Below, one piece after another: positions 24,924 through 35,460 of a DNA stretch of 64,000 nucleotides. Both the position numbers and the translations under genes were made by a program. The stretch is from Diplocarpon mali (taxonomy: Eukaryota > Ascomycota > Leotiomycetes > Helotiales > Drepanopezizaceae). The stretch covers positions 149,200 to 213,199 of the forward strand of contig JAENRP010000032.1 of the NCBI GenBank assembly GCA_024741835.1, read 5' to 3'. Below the pieces are notes generated by a model. The model ran no database searches. It worked only from the letters and a program-made list of their open reading frames with translations, and was not told the DNA's origin. How positions within the stretch are numbered: the stretch's first letter is position 1; each line of letters opens with the position of its first letter.

Positions 24924-26236
24924 ATGCTTTATAATCCTTTTATATCTCCTTTATAATAGTAAGTAAAAAGGAAGCGCAAAACAGGGTTCAATTTTTCCTT
25001 ATACTAATATATAAGGAGGCCTAAAACCAACTCCCTTAGATAATCAGAACCTCTAATAGCTTTATAAACAATATAAGGGCGCGTCCCTATTAAGAAGCAA
25101 CCGACTCCTCTAGTGGCATAGCCCTAGGAGCCGCCTAGGGAGCAATGCCAGAAGTAATAATAAGAGTAGCCGCAGGAGCCTTAAAAGCCTTTGCAAGGCG
25201 GGCGGCGAAGCTAAGAGGTACTATAATCGGCAGCGGCAGGAGCTCCTAACCAACTGGTTCTAAGAAGCTATTAGCTATAGTATAAGAAAGCTTATAATTA
25301 ATATACCCTTTAATAATACTACCTCCTCTATCTCTCTCTAGCGCGCCTTTTAAAGCTCCTCTCTCACCTTCCTCTTAGTAGCAGCAAGGCCCTAAACTGC
25401 TTATTAATAGTAAACCACCTAAAGGGAGCTTAAGAATGTACTGCGGAGTTACTATCATTCTCCTTTAATAAGAATATATAATCTTCTTACGCTTTTAAAG
25501 CGCTAATAGGAAGCTCCTAGCACGCGTAGCCTCCTTTCGCATAATAAAAGTAGTATACTCCTACTATACTATTAAAGCATATGCCAGCCGACTTCCCAGC
25601 TAGGAAGCTCTAAACGCACCCCTTATATAGTATATTCCTTATCAGCCCCTACTCTGGCTTACGATAGGAGGAAGGAGCTGTAGAGAGGACCGCTGGTATT
25701 CTAAAAACCACGGCCTAAAGGGTAGTAGGAAGGGGAGAAGGCGCGCTCCCTCTTAAGGGTATTACTATATCAAACGTCTTAGGTGCATTATCATCCTCCT
25801 ACTATCTACCGCGCTAAGAAGCTCTAAGCTATATTTAAGCATAATGACTTCGCTATAAGTCTTTAGTAAGAGTAAAGGAGCACGATTAAGAAGCTTATAG
25901 TAGTAGCCTTAGTAGGGCGCTCCTTAAAGTTGTTATTACTATTCTCCATTTTAAAGTGATTATTTAAAGAAGTATAAGGAAGGAAAGCTTTATAAGGGAA
26001 AAACGCGTACTTTTATAAGCGCGCTGCCTTTATTAACTTTCCTTTATCACCTGATTTAAATTCCATTCTATAGAGGAAGCACCTAGAACGCGCTCCCTCT
26101 TTCATTTATTATAGCTTTATCAAGCAATTTTCATTATTCTAAAAGCTAAGGAGCATAATAAAGGAGTCTTATATACTAGATCTAGCGCTAGTTATAGCTA
26201 AGCCTAGCTTAAAAGCTGCTTCTTACCTAAGGGGTG
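24924..26236 (+). other. 3' region of outer copia element
   Basis: About 1.3 kb between the pol stop and the 3' LTR. No sense-strand domain was found. A minus-strand frame starting near 25955 (MENSNNNFKERPTKATTIS and onward) reads protein-like for about 35 codons before a stop, so this element may also have carried an antisense ORF, but the evidence is thinner than for elements A and B. Confidence 0.5.
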
Positions 26237-26408
26237 TATTGCGCTATAAGGAGCCTTAGGCACTAAAGCATCTAAGGACTAACTTATATAATATACCCCT
26301 AAAGTGGCCATAGAGCACTTTTATAAAAGGAGCTCAGGTATATAGTTAGAGTAGAATTTTACAAGCTTCTGCCACCACTGAGAATCCACCTCTAAATACA
26401 GCACGACA
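26237..26408 (+). repeat. 3' LTR of outer copia element
   Basis: 172 bp, starting TATTGCGCTATAAGG and ending CAGCACGACA, followed by the CATAT target duplication. It is less mutated than the 5' LTR at its 3' end, showing the original CA terminus. Confidence 0.88.
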
Positions 26409-26714
26409 CATATACTAGAGTAAAATCTCGCCGTTTGGTCTCAAGAATACATACTCAAAACTGCGATGCTAATGTATAATTCGTTCTTGGTGATGAAATA
26501 CAGTATATAGGATATTTGATCTACTGTATTCGAGATGCGGAGTAAGACAGCATGGGAGAACTCTTATCGCGTACGAAGACCCGCATCAAACAGAACCGAA
26601 AGGATTGTAGTGGAATAAGAGCTTTACTGTATACTTGATTGTTTCATCTGGTCTTTATTACGCTTACGATGATATACGAAGTACCCTCTTTGCAGAAAGT
26701 CTCATTTCCCACTG

Positions 26715-26722
26715 TATATATA
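26715..26722 (+). promoter_or_regulatory. TATA box of the secreted-protein gene
   Basis: TATATATA lies 78 bp upstream of the ATG at 26800 and is followed by a pyrimidine-rich leader. Spacing and context fit a fungal core promoter; the start of transcription itself cannot be seen. Confidence 0.5.
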
Positions 26723-26799
26723 GAAAGGCTTCCCTACGTCTTGAGTCATAGTCGGACATCACATCAACACATTATTTTTCCACCTCATATCGACTCAAT

Positions 26800-27235
26800 A
26801 TGAATCTCTCTTTCCTCGTTATTTTGGCTCAGGCTCTCGCTGTATATGCTGATAGTAATTCAATGTTTTGTGGCTATAACGTGGCCTCTTTTTCTAACGG
26901 CGAGACATGCACTGTAAGGCCTCGAGTTCAAGCTTCTAGGACCGCACTAACCTATGCATGCGTGTAGGGAGGGAGAGTGCCTTTCTGTGTAGGTTTCAAC
27001 GCTAGCAAAAGCAAATAGCACCAGCCGTCTAACTCTTTTCTGATAACTAGTGCGAGGGAAAGAATGAAGATTTCTTTCAGATTCACCGAGTCTGTAAAAA
27101 CCCATTAAGTTATAGCAGAGAAGATGAAGTAATACCAGACTGCCAGTACGGTGGTGTAAGTCTTAATACCTCATTCAAGATCATAGATCCTAATGCTAAC
27201 TTATTCATAAATAGAATATTCAATGTGTAAGCTAA
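26800..27235 (+). CDS. Small secreted cysteine-rich protein (effector-like)
   Basis: Three exons: 26800-26913, 27051-27155 and 27215-27235, all joined in phase 0. Introns are GTAAGG..CTAG (137 bp, with CTAAC upstream of the acceptor) and GTAAGT..ATAG (59 bp, with GCTAAC). The product is 79 residues. Residues 1-17 form a signal peptide (MNLSFLVILAQALAVYA), and the mature part of about 62 residues has six cysteines at 24, 37, 39, 53, 69 and 77, enough for three disulfides. There is no other domain. I do not recognise the family; small secreted Cys-rich proteins of fungi include effectors, antimicrobial peptides and hydrophobin-like proteins, but the C-pattern here (C-x12-C-x-C-x13-C-x15-C-x7-C) is not the hydrophobin one. 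It lies between two dead retrotransposons, only 180 bp from element B, yet shows no RIP stops. If intron 2 is retained, translation ends after a different tail and loses the sixth cysteine, which argues for splicing. Confidence 0.7.
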
Positions 27236-27415
27236 TGCTATTTGAGATACCATAGGAATATTAACTAATCTATATATTAGTGCTGAATACCAGACGGAAC
27301 AGAAACTGGGCAATCCAGCCTTGAAGCGCATTGGGTTTTTGAGTAGGAGATACAGAGCTGGATCTCTGAAATACGAACAGTTTTTACATTCTAGAACGCT
27401 AGTCGTTAATAAAAC

Positions 27416-27714
27416 TGTTGGTACGCAGATTCCTATGCAGGAGGCAAGCTGCCCTCATTCCTAGGGTCATCCTACACAGCTGTACCATATGCGATATAAG
27501 GGGTTTTATATATATTTCGGACGGCTATTCAGCTAGAGGACCTTAGAAGGATATCCATATGCGGCTAAGAGGGACTATAGGAAGGAGGATATTTATAGGT
27601 ATAAAGGTACTATCTTAGTTATATAAAGATAGGCAAATATTATAATAGATTCTTTTTAATAATAAGTACTTAATTATATTTATATAAATATTAATTACTA
27701 ATATAAAACCTATA
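27416..27714 (+). repeat. 5' LTR of element B
   Basis: 299 bp, starting TGTTGGTACGCAGATTCC, so the ancestral TG end is preserved here, and ending CCTATA. It is preceded by AAAAC (27411-27415), the target duplication. Confidence 0.9.
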
Positions 27715-27899
27715 CTAATTAGTAGTAGCACTTTTACTATAGATAGTAAGGTTATTAAACTGAAGAATTCTTTCTTAATTTTAAGGAGTACTTAATTGTA
27801 TTTTTAACTTACTTTAAATACCAACTTAAATGTATAAAGTAATATCAGTTACTATTAAAGGGGAAAAGGCGAAAGGTATATAAATTAAGCTAAAGTTGT

Positions 27900-30800
27900 T
27901 ACTTTAAAGGTAGATACTATCCTTTTCTACTTGCGTTCTATTATATATTATAATTAGGGCAAAACCGGAGTGCAATTAGTATCTTAACTATAATTAGACA
28001 ATAGTGTAATAATATATAAAATACAACTATATTAGACTTCTTTCGGACCTTATTAAGGCATAGAGTAATATCTAGACAATATTAGGAAATAACCGAAGGG
28101 GGACTATTAATACTACTTAATCTAAAGTAACCTTAGATACTAAAGGACCTTAAAAGGGATATAAGACCTTAAGAGGATCAACCTAGTAAAGAGGCCCTTA
28201 AACTAAAAGATTAATATATAGAGAACTTCCGAAAGATATTATAAGATAGTAAAAGGAGAGGGTTATACCTCGCTAAGGACTTTTAAAAGGAGTTTTAAGA
28301 TTAGATAGTTAGCAACTTTAAATCGCTAGATAAGGACGTTCGACGATGCCTAAGGGATGACCTTTAGTACTATAAAGTATACATTTAGTATAAGAAAGGC
28401 GTTTCGATCAGCTAGGCACTTTTCGATATAGTATATTAAAAAGGAAATAAGTAGCTAAAAGACCAGCTAAAGTCATAGACCTAAGAAGTATCAAACTCAG
28501 TTATAGTATAATCTTTAAGATATAGAATAAGGTCTACTTCAGAATTTGCTAAATTTATACGAATAAGCAAGCTACTTGCTTAAAGGGTTACTATAGCTAA
28601 ATAGGAGATACTACGCTAAGACTCGTTTTAGTAAAGATACCTTAGATATAATAATAATACTTTATAAGATAACTTATATAAAGTAGACACTTTAAGATAA
28701 ATAACTAAATAATATAACTTTAAAAGAATACCTTATTAACCTTAATTAGAATAAACCCTAGTCTTATAATACTTAAAGATCTTAAATCTAATACTAATAC
28801 TACTGATTTAATTGAGAGATAGATTATTACTACCTTTTACTATAAAGAGGGGTTTAAGAGCGCTTTTAGACCTTAATTAAAGTAACGCTTAACTATCCTA
28901 GTATATTATAGAACCTTTGACTTTGGATTAGGCCAAAACCCTTATAAATCTGAGTAAGATATATACTAAAGAGACTTAGTACTTAAGTAGGAAAGATCAC
29001 CTTAATAAAAAGCTTTATATATTTGCCGATTTATGCTAAAGAGCCTTAGTAGACTAGAGCATATAGTATAAAGCCTTTCTATCTATACTATAAGACTCGG
29101 CCTTAATATACTACTATTAGTACTTGTAAAATAAGAACTTTAAGTTTGCTAAGCTAGTAAAGGCCATTCGGGCCAATTATAAGATTGAAGAGAGAAGTAG
29201 CAGATTCCTAAGGAGGTAGTTTCAGCTGATATTTAACCTATTCTAATAAGAGGACTACTAAAGGGGAAAACCGATCCTAACCTAACTTAAGAACTATATT
29301 AAGGAGCTATAAAACTTGCAATTAGGCTTATATACTAATATAAGGAACAATCGATCGATTAGAGATAGACTTATATAAGGTATTTTTAAGAATCGGCTAT
29401 TTTAAATAGTACTTTTTAAGCTATTAGCAATATTCTTAGCTCTATTAAATAGCTTATAAGCTTGCGCAAGAGTAATTGCCTAAGATGGACTATCTAAACC
29501 CTAGTACCCTAGTTTAGCTACTAATAGACCCTAATATCATTTGACTAAAGAGTAAGGGCAATCTATAGCGTACTTTTCGAATAGAAAGATGAAGTTTACC
29601 TAAGGTAATAAGAGAAGAATAACCTTTTAATTAAAACCAGATTATATAAGGTATATTATATATTAGAAAAAGGACTGCTATAGTAGTAAGCACTTAGAAG
29701 AAGAAAGAGCCGCTTAAAAGTCTTGCTATATAGTAAGCCGATAAGCCGAAGGGTATAAGCTAATAGATAAAATATATAAGGCATACCTCTTATAAGAAGA
29801 TAAAGGAGCATATTCAAAGGGCAATAGGACTAATAAGGATAAATAGGAAACGTCTTTAAAAGAGGAGGACTAAGCAATTAGCAACCCTAAGGATAGTAAT
29901 ATCAACTTTACTATAGTATTCTTAACTTTTAAAAAGGAGTATGACTTAAGAACTGTACTTAATTAGCTTAAAAAGCAAAAGGCTAAATACCTCTTAATAA
30001 TAAAGGTTAATAAACCGATACAAACGGACCCTAAGGTCTTTATAACCTAGTAGACGGATCAGTTCTTTTAAGGATTCCTAATCAATATAGGCACCTTAAA
30101 TAAAAATATAAGAGGAATCAACTAATTTAAAGTCTTATAAAATATATAAGACGCAGTTCTAGCTCCACTCGGCGCTGAAAAGTATAAAATTACCTTTAAG
30201 GCAGATTTACAAAATGCAATTGGTAAGATAACTATTCGAATACCAGCAGGTCCTATAGAGTTCTTAATTATAAAGGCAGATATACCATTTTTAATCTGCT
30301 TGCAATAACTCGATAAAATAGGAGCTAAATACGATAATTTGCGCAATTTGCTTATTATTAATAAGAAGAAACACTTAATTATTAGAAAACATAGGTACTT
30401 ATAGCTCTTACTTAATATAATAGAATAACTTCTAATAACTTCAAAGGGTACGATTAATATATGCCACTTAATAGAAATAGAGATCTAAAGGCTATATAAA
30501 AGATTTGGATATCCTTTAGTAAAACATCTTAAATACCTTTTAAACTAGGCCAGTTATAATATCGACTTTAGTATTATAGCAAGAGTAAGGGAAATATACT
30601 AATATTATCAACTCTACGCCGATGCTTCTTATAAATTCCAATTTAAGCTATAAGATAATATCGACTTTAATTATATTATATATATCAATATTGCTTAGTT
30701 TAATAGAAGGAATGCCCTTTATATAGTTAATAAAGCAATAGGATTTAAAGCCGCAAGGTTCTTATAAAAGGGAATAGGAGTATATTCGGCTAATGTAGTA

Positions 30801-33393
30801 TTTTAAGCCTTTAAATTAGCTTAGCTAAATACGTATATTAGACCTCTTGATTTTATAATATATGACTATAGTACTAACTTTAACTTAATAGAGTTTAAAA
30901 GCTCTTTAAGATCTATAGGAATAACCCTTAAACTAGTTCTTATAAAGGCGTACCACTCTATTGGTAAGGTTAAATAGTATTATCGCCCTTTAAGACGTGC
31001 CTTTGAGATAATAACAGCTGAATACCCCTAATTAAGCGATAATAAGAGGCTGCAAATAGCTGTTAAAGCAGTCAATAATATAGTAGGACTTAATAGGATA
31101 ATTCCTACCTTGCTTATTTTTAGGGCATATCTAAGGCTAATTAAACTAGATCTACCAAATCCGTTAGTAAAATAAAGGGCAGTAATAATTAAGAAAGCTA
31201 TAAAGGAAGTTAGGAAGATCTATACTACTTGCAAGGTTAATAATGCTTTAGGCATAAGGAATAGCCTTAGAACTACTTATATCTATAATTTAAGGCTAAA
31301 AGACCTAATATTAGTATATTAGAAGAAGGGAGGATAGATAGGCCTATTTGAGTTCCTAAGCTTAAAAAACGAAACCTATATAATTAATATCAGCGGTAGA
31401 ATAAGGCACTTCAGATCGATAAGCGTACGTTTATTTAAAATCGATAATAAAGAAAACTGCCTAAAGGAAACTAAAGGAATTAAACCTAAGGATCGAACGA
31501 TTACTAAAAGGGAGTAGAACGCAATTAATATTAATAAAGAAGTAGAGCCCTCTCGCTTAATTAAGCCGCAACTTAATAGCTATAAGCAATTGCCAAAAGT
31601 AGAGGTTCCCTTTATTAAGCCTATTTTTAATCTTCTTATAATTAATAATAACTATAATACTAAGATATAGATATCCTTTAAAGTAGATAATAAGCTATAT
31701 ATAGCCAAATCAGAGGTATTTCTAATAGAGAAGGAGAATAGGGACTAGGAACTATTGCAAAAGCTATAGGCAAAAGGCAAGATCACTACTCCTAGGCGCC
31801 CTTTCTAGCAATCTCACCTAAAGGAGTACTAAAGGCTAATGAATAAGAGGGTATTTGTACTAATAAATAAAAATGACCCTACTATAAAAAGCAAAAGGAT
31901 CTTCAAATTAAGAATAGTTGATAAGATAAAGGGGAAGGAGATAAATCACCTATTTAAGAAATCACGCCTAGTTATATAGGCCTAGAACGATACTAGTAAA
32001 AAGGAGGAAGGTATAATTACTTAATCCCTAACCATCTAATAAGTAAGCTAACGCCTTTTAGTATCACTTTTAGCATTAATTTAAGAACACTTTAAAGAAT
32101 AGGGTAAGAAGGGCATTCTTGGCCTATAGGATATTATATAAGCGTACACTTAAGCAGCTTTGAAGCTACTATATAATATATTTGTATTTCCCTTATAAGA
32201 TATTGCTAAGCTATTCCCTATAGGTATAGTCTTTAAAGTAGTGCTGCCGCTCTATAGCATTCCCGAATTAGGAAATCACTAGTTTAGCACTTACTATAAG
32301 TACTATCGCAGCAATCTTAGTATAGCCAACTTAACTTATAACCCTTATCTATTATTAACTTTAAGCACTTCTCCCTTTTTCAGTATAGTAGGAATATAAA
32401 CAGACGATACTTTAATACTTAAAGAAGCAGACTTCTTAAAAAAGGAGGAAGATAAGATTAAAAGGGTAGGATTCCTTATAAAGCTAATATAATACCTATC
32501 GAGCACTAAATCACTAGCTTTTAATAGGTATATTATTTCCTAAGAAGGGGATATAGTATATATATAATAAAAGGGCCAAGGCTAAAGGCTAGAACTAGTC
32601 GATACTTCTTAAGAAGGCTATAAGTAATAATACCTAAAGCAAAGAGCAAGAGGAGCTTATTTAGCTATAATCTGCCAGCTAGAAGCTTCCTTCGATTTAT
32701 CAGCTGCAGCTTAATACTAAGATCCGATAGTTTAAGATATAGAGAATTTAAATAAGCGACTTAAATAGATCCGAAATAACCTTAAAAGAGGCCTAACCTA
32801 CCTTGCTATTAATTTGCAAAACGCTAAACTATTCGCATTTATTAATAGATCTTTTACTAATAATAAGGATTTAAGCTTATAAATCGGCTATATTATCGTA
32901 CTAGCTATTAAAGAGGAAGGAGAATCGCAGTTTACTTTAAAAGGCAATATTCTATACTATAGCTTAACGAAGTATAAGAGAGTAATAAGAGCTATACTAG
33001 CCTTTGAACTATATGCTATAGTAGCAGGTATTAATATACTAGTTTCTATAACTACGACGATTGATATAGTAATAACTAAGCTAAGTCTACCCCGCCTCCC
33101 TACTATTATATATATAGATTCCCTCTCCTTATATAAGTATATCGTCAAATTAGGCACTATAAAGGAAAAGCGATTAATAATCGATATAATAGCTATTTAA
33201 CAATCGTATAAGAATAGGGAGCTTATAGAAATACGTTAGATTAATAGTACTAGCAACCCTGCTAATGCTATGATAAAAGCCAATCCAAATCAGGCCCTTT
33301 AGCAATTAGTAAATACTAATTCGATAATTGTTAAGAAGGAGGGATAGGTATAAAGGCCTATTAGAGCACAACTAGACTTAAAAAGGTCTTAGA
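27900..33393 (+). pseudogene. gag-pol relic of element B
   Basis: Readable relic segments in order: a CYSSKHLEEE knuckle near 29.66 kb; an acidic linker; a protease-to-integrase stretch near 30.1-30.35 kb (FKADLQNAIGKITIRIPAGP); an integrase with RFGYPLVKHLKYLL and a VNKAIGFKAARFL core at about 30.5-30.8 kb; reverse transcriptase with KGKEINHLFKKSRLV near 31.94 kb; and RNase H with TKYKRVIRAILAFELYAIVA and a TIIYIDSLSLYKYIVKLGT segment, where Thr-Asp of the active site has become Ile-Asp. Integrase before reverse transcriptase places it in the copia order. Numerous TAG/TAA codons make it non-functional. Confidence 0.8.
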
Positions 33394-33675
33394 TTAATAA
33401 TATCCGATATTTTTTAATTATAAGCTATTAGTAATTTTTTTATTTTTTATTTTACTATAAGATATATTCCTATACTTACTATTACTACCTTCTTTTTATC
33501 TTTTCTTACTTACATTTGCTATTACTACCTTCTTTTATCTTTTCTTACCTACGCGTACTTGCATTTTTTTTATTACTTAAGTAGTACTTAAGAAGGAGGT
33601 TATAGTAAAGTAGCAATTATTATATTGCTAAAAATAATAATCTACTAATGATTCTACCTTTAATAAGCACCTATC

Positions 33676-34649
33676 CTAAGTACTAGGATTTCTAAGGCGT
33701 AGATCCTTAGCTCCTTAAGTCTTAGAGGCCTTACTACCTGAAATAGCAATTAAGTTGGCCCGCTCCTCTTAAGCTTACACTTAAGTAAGAGCGGCCGCGA
33801 TCTCCTTTGGATTTAGTTCATTTAAATCACTAAGATCTAGATCCCTACCCTCTAAAGAGCCCTTAGAAGGGACCTATCTGCCCTTGCCTTTTTAATAGCA
33901 GATATTATTAAAAGGAGCCTAAGAATAGCCTTTAGCTAAGCTAGATAATCCCTTTATATATTAAAGGGAGCTAAGCACCTTAGCGCCTTAAGTCTTAAGA
34001 CGCTTAAGGGCAGTATTACTGCCTTAAATAGCGTATAATAGATCTTACAAATAGTTAGTTATTAATATTAGATAGATTCAAAGGCACTTATAGCCTATTA
34101 GGTATTCGCAAGGTCGATACTATAGTAGAGGGTATAAGCTTCGTTTAGCTAGGCTAGCTAAAGGGTATCTTAAGTCTTTAGGACTATAGAGATTTATATT
34201 TAAGTCTCCTTAAATAGGATTCGGGCCGCCTCTTAGATCGCTTTAATATTGCTACTAACCTAAGCATCTTAAAGGATAATATACTTATCCTAAGCCTAGA
34301 TAGGTATTTAAAATAGATATCTATCAAAGGTTATTAAAGCAAGAGGATATTAGATAGCACTTATTAAGACGCACTTTGCCTACTATATAATATAGTAGTT
34401 ATACTTTTTAAAAGTAAGAGTATTAAATGCGCATATATAGCTAGTATTGTTCTTATTAGCCTCCTTTCTTAATATTATATGCGTATAATGTACGTATAGC
34501 ACTCGAAAGGCCTTAGGCAGATCTTTTAAGTTGCATTTAAGTACTATCCAATTAGTAATATATATATTAAAGGAGGTCGGCCAACTATTAAGGCACTTAC
34601 TAATAATAATAATATTAGTAATAAGATAATATAGGATAAGATCTACCAA
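33676..34649 (-). pseudogene. Antisense accessory ORF relic in element B
   Basis: Counterpart of 16600-17567 in element A. The first 88 codons (34649-34383) are still open, starting MVDLILYYLITNIIIISKC, with SWPTSFNIYITNWIVLKCN and a VLYVHYTHIILRKEANKNN segment. After that the frame continues with stops at likely Gln/Trp positions through a D-K-Y-I-I-L segment, A-A-R-I-L-F-K-E-T, and an S-I-V-L-K-T segment, ending at 33676. It is on the strand opposite to gag-pol. Presence at the same place in both copies argues that it is a real element gene and not chance. The function is unknown. Confidence 0.5.
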
Positions 34650-35156
34650 AGGGTTAATTAACTTAAAAGTAAGAAGGGGAATCGACCTACTTATAAGAAG
34701 TAGGAGTTGGAGTTAAGAGATCAAGGGAAAAGGGAAGCTTAATATATATGCCTTCTTAAAGGCCCCTCTTTTCCCTTCTATAGATTATTATAATTTATAA
34801 CTATAGTAGATTACAACTCTAGATAACTCTTTAATAAAGAGTCTTGAACCTATCAGAACGCAACCGGACTATAATCGCACTATTATAAGGCTTAAACAAA
34901 GACTTTAGATTGCTTCTATCACTTAAATACCTTTCCTTTCCCTCTTTGCTATTTGCCTTTATCTTTGCTATTCTACTTTATATATACTATCCTTATCATC
35001 TATTATATCTGCTTTTACTATTAAGCTATTTATCTTTACTATTTTATTCTTTATTACCATTTGATTATTTGCTACTAATCTGCCTCCTTTATATACCTAT
35101 TCTATATACTTCCTTATGCGAGTTGAAAAGGTCTTTTTAAAAGAAAGTACTACTAG

Positions 35157-35455
35157 TATTAGTACGCAAATTCCTATATAGGAGGCAAGCTGCCCTTATT
35201 CCTAGGGTCATCTTATATAGCTATACCATATGCGATATAAGGGGTTTCGTATGTATTTCGGACGGCTATTCAGCCGGAAGACCTTAAAAGGATATCCATA
35301 TACGGCTAAGAAGGACTATAAGAGGGAGGACATTTATAGGTATAAAGGTACTATCTCAGTCATATAAAGATAGGCAGACATTACAATAGATTCTTTTTAA
35401 TAACAAGTACTTAACTATATTCATATGAATATCGATTACCGGTATAAAACCTATA
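35157..35455 (+). repeat. 3' LTR of element B
   Basis: 299 bp, from TATTAGTACGCAAATTCC to ACCTATA, directly followed by the AAAAC duplication and normal host sequence. Its start has suffered the G-to-A changes that the 5' LTR escaped. Confidence 0.9.
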
Positions 35456-35460
35456 AAAAC

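Larger units (their letters stand above)
11155..26408 (+). mobile_element. Outer Ty1/copia retrotransposon, RIPed and split
   Basis: Two directly repeated 172-bp LTRs (11155-11326 and 26237-26408) begin TGTTGCGCC or its mutated form and end ACGACA or ACGATA. They are flanked by a perfect 5-bp duplication CATAT (11150-11154 and 26409-26413). Removing element A (15771-23827) rejoins the reverse transcriptase frame. Domain order protease, integrase, reverse transcriptase, RNase H is that of the copia superfamily. The body is extremely AT-rich with TAG/TAA at positions expected to be Trp or Gln, the mark of RIP. There is a 32-base assembly gap at 24681-24712. Without element A the element is about 7.2 kb. 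Confidence 0.9.
27416..35455 (+). mobile_element. Element B: second copy of the family, 8040 bp
   Basis: Perfect 5-bp target duplication AAAAC (27411-27415 and 35456-35460) and two 299-bp LTRs. Same internal plan as element A but forward on the plus strand: gag knuckle near 29.65 kb, integrase about 30.4-31.2 kb, reverse transcriptase about 31.6-32.7 kb, RNase H about 32.93-33.36 kb, then about 1.8 kb with an antisense ORF relic. Both copies are strongly RIPed, but they differ in which codons became stops. With element A it forms an inverted pair with a 3.6-kb spacer. Confidence 0.9.

Noticed and set aside
30122..30346. 74-codon minus ORF in element B (twin of 20879-21121)
   Set aside because: Antisense shadow of the protease/integrase segment of the same element.
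10645..35455. Idea that the AT-rich block is a centromere
   Set aside because: All of it is explained by three RIPed LTR elements with clear target duplications; nothing centromere-specific can be seen from sequence.
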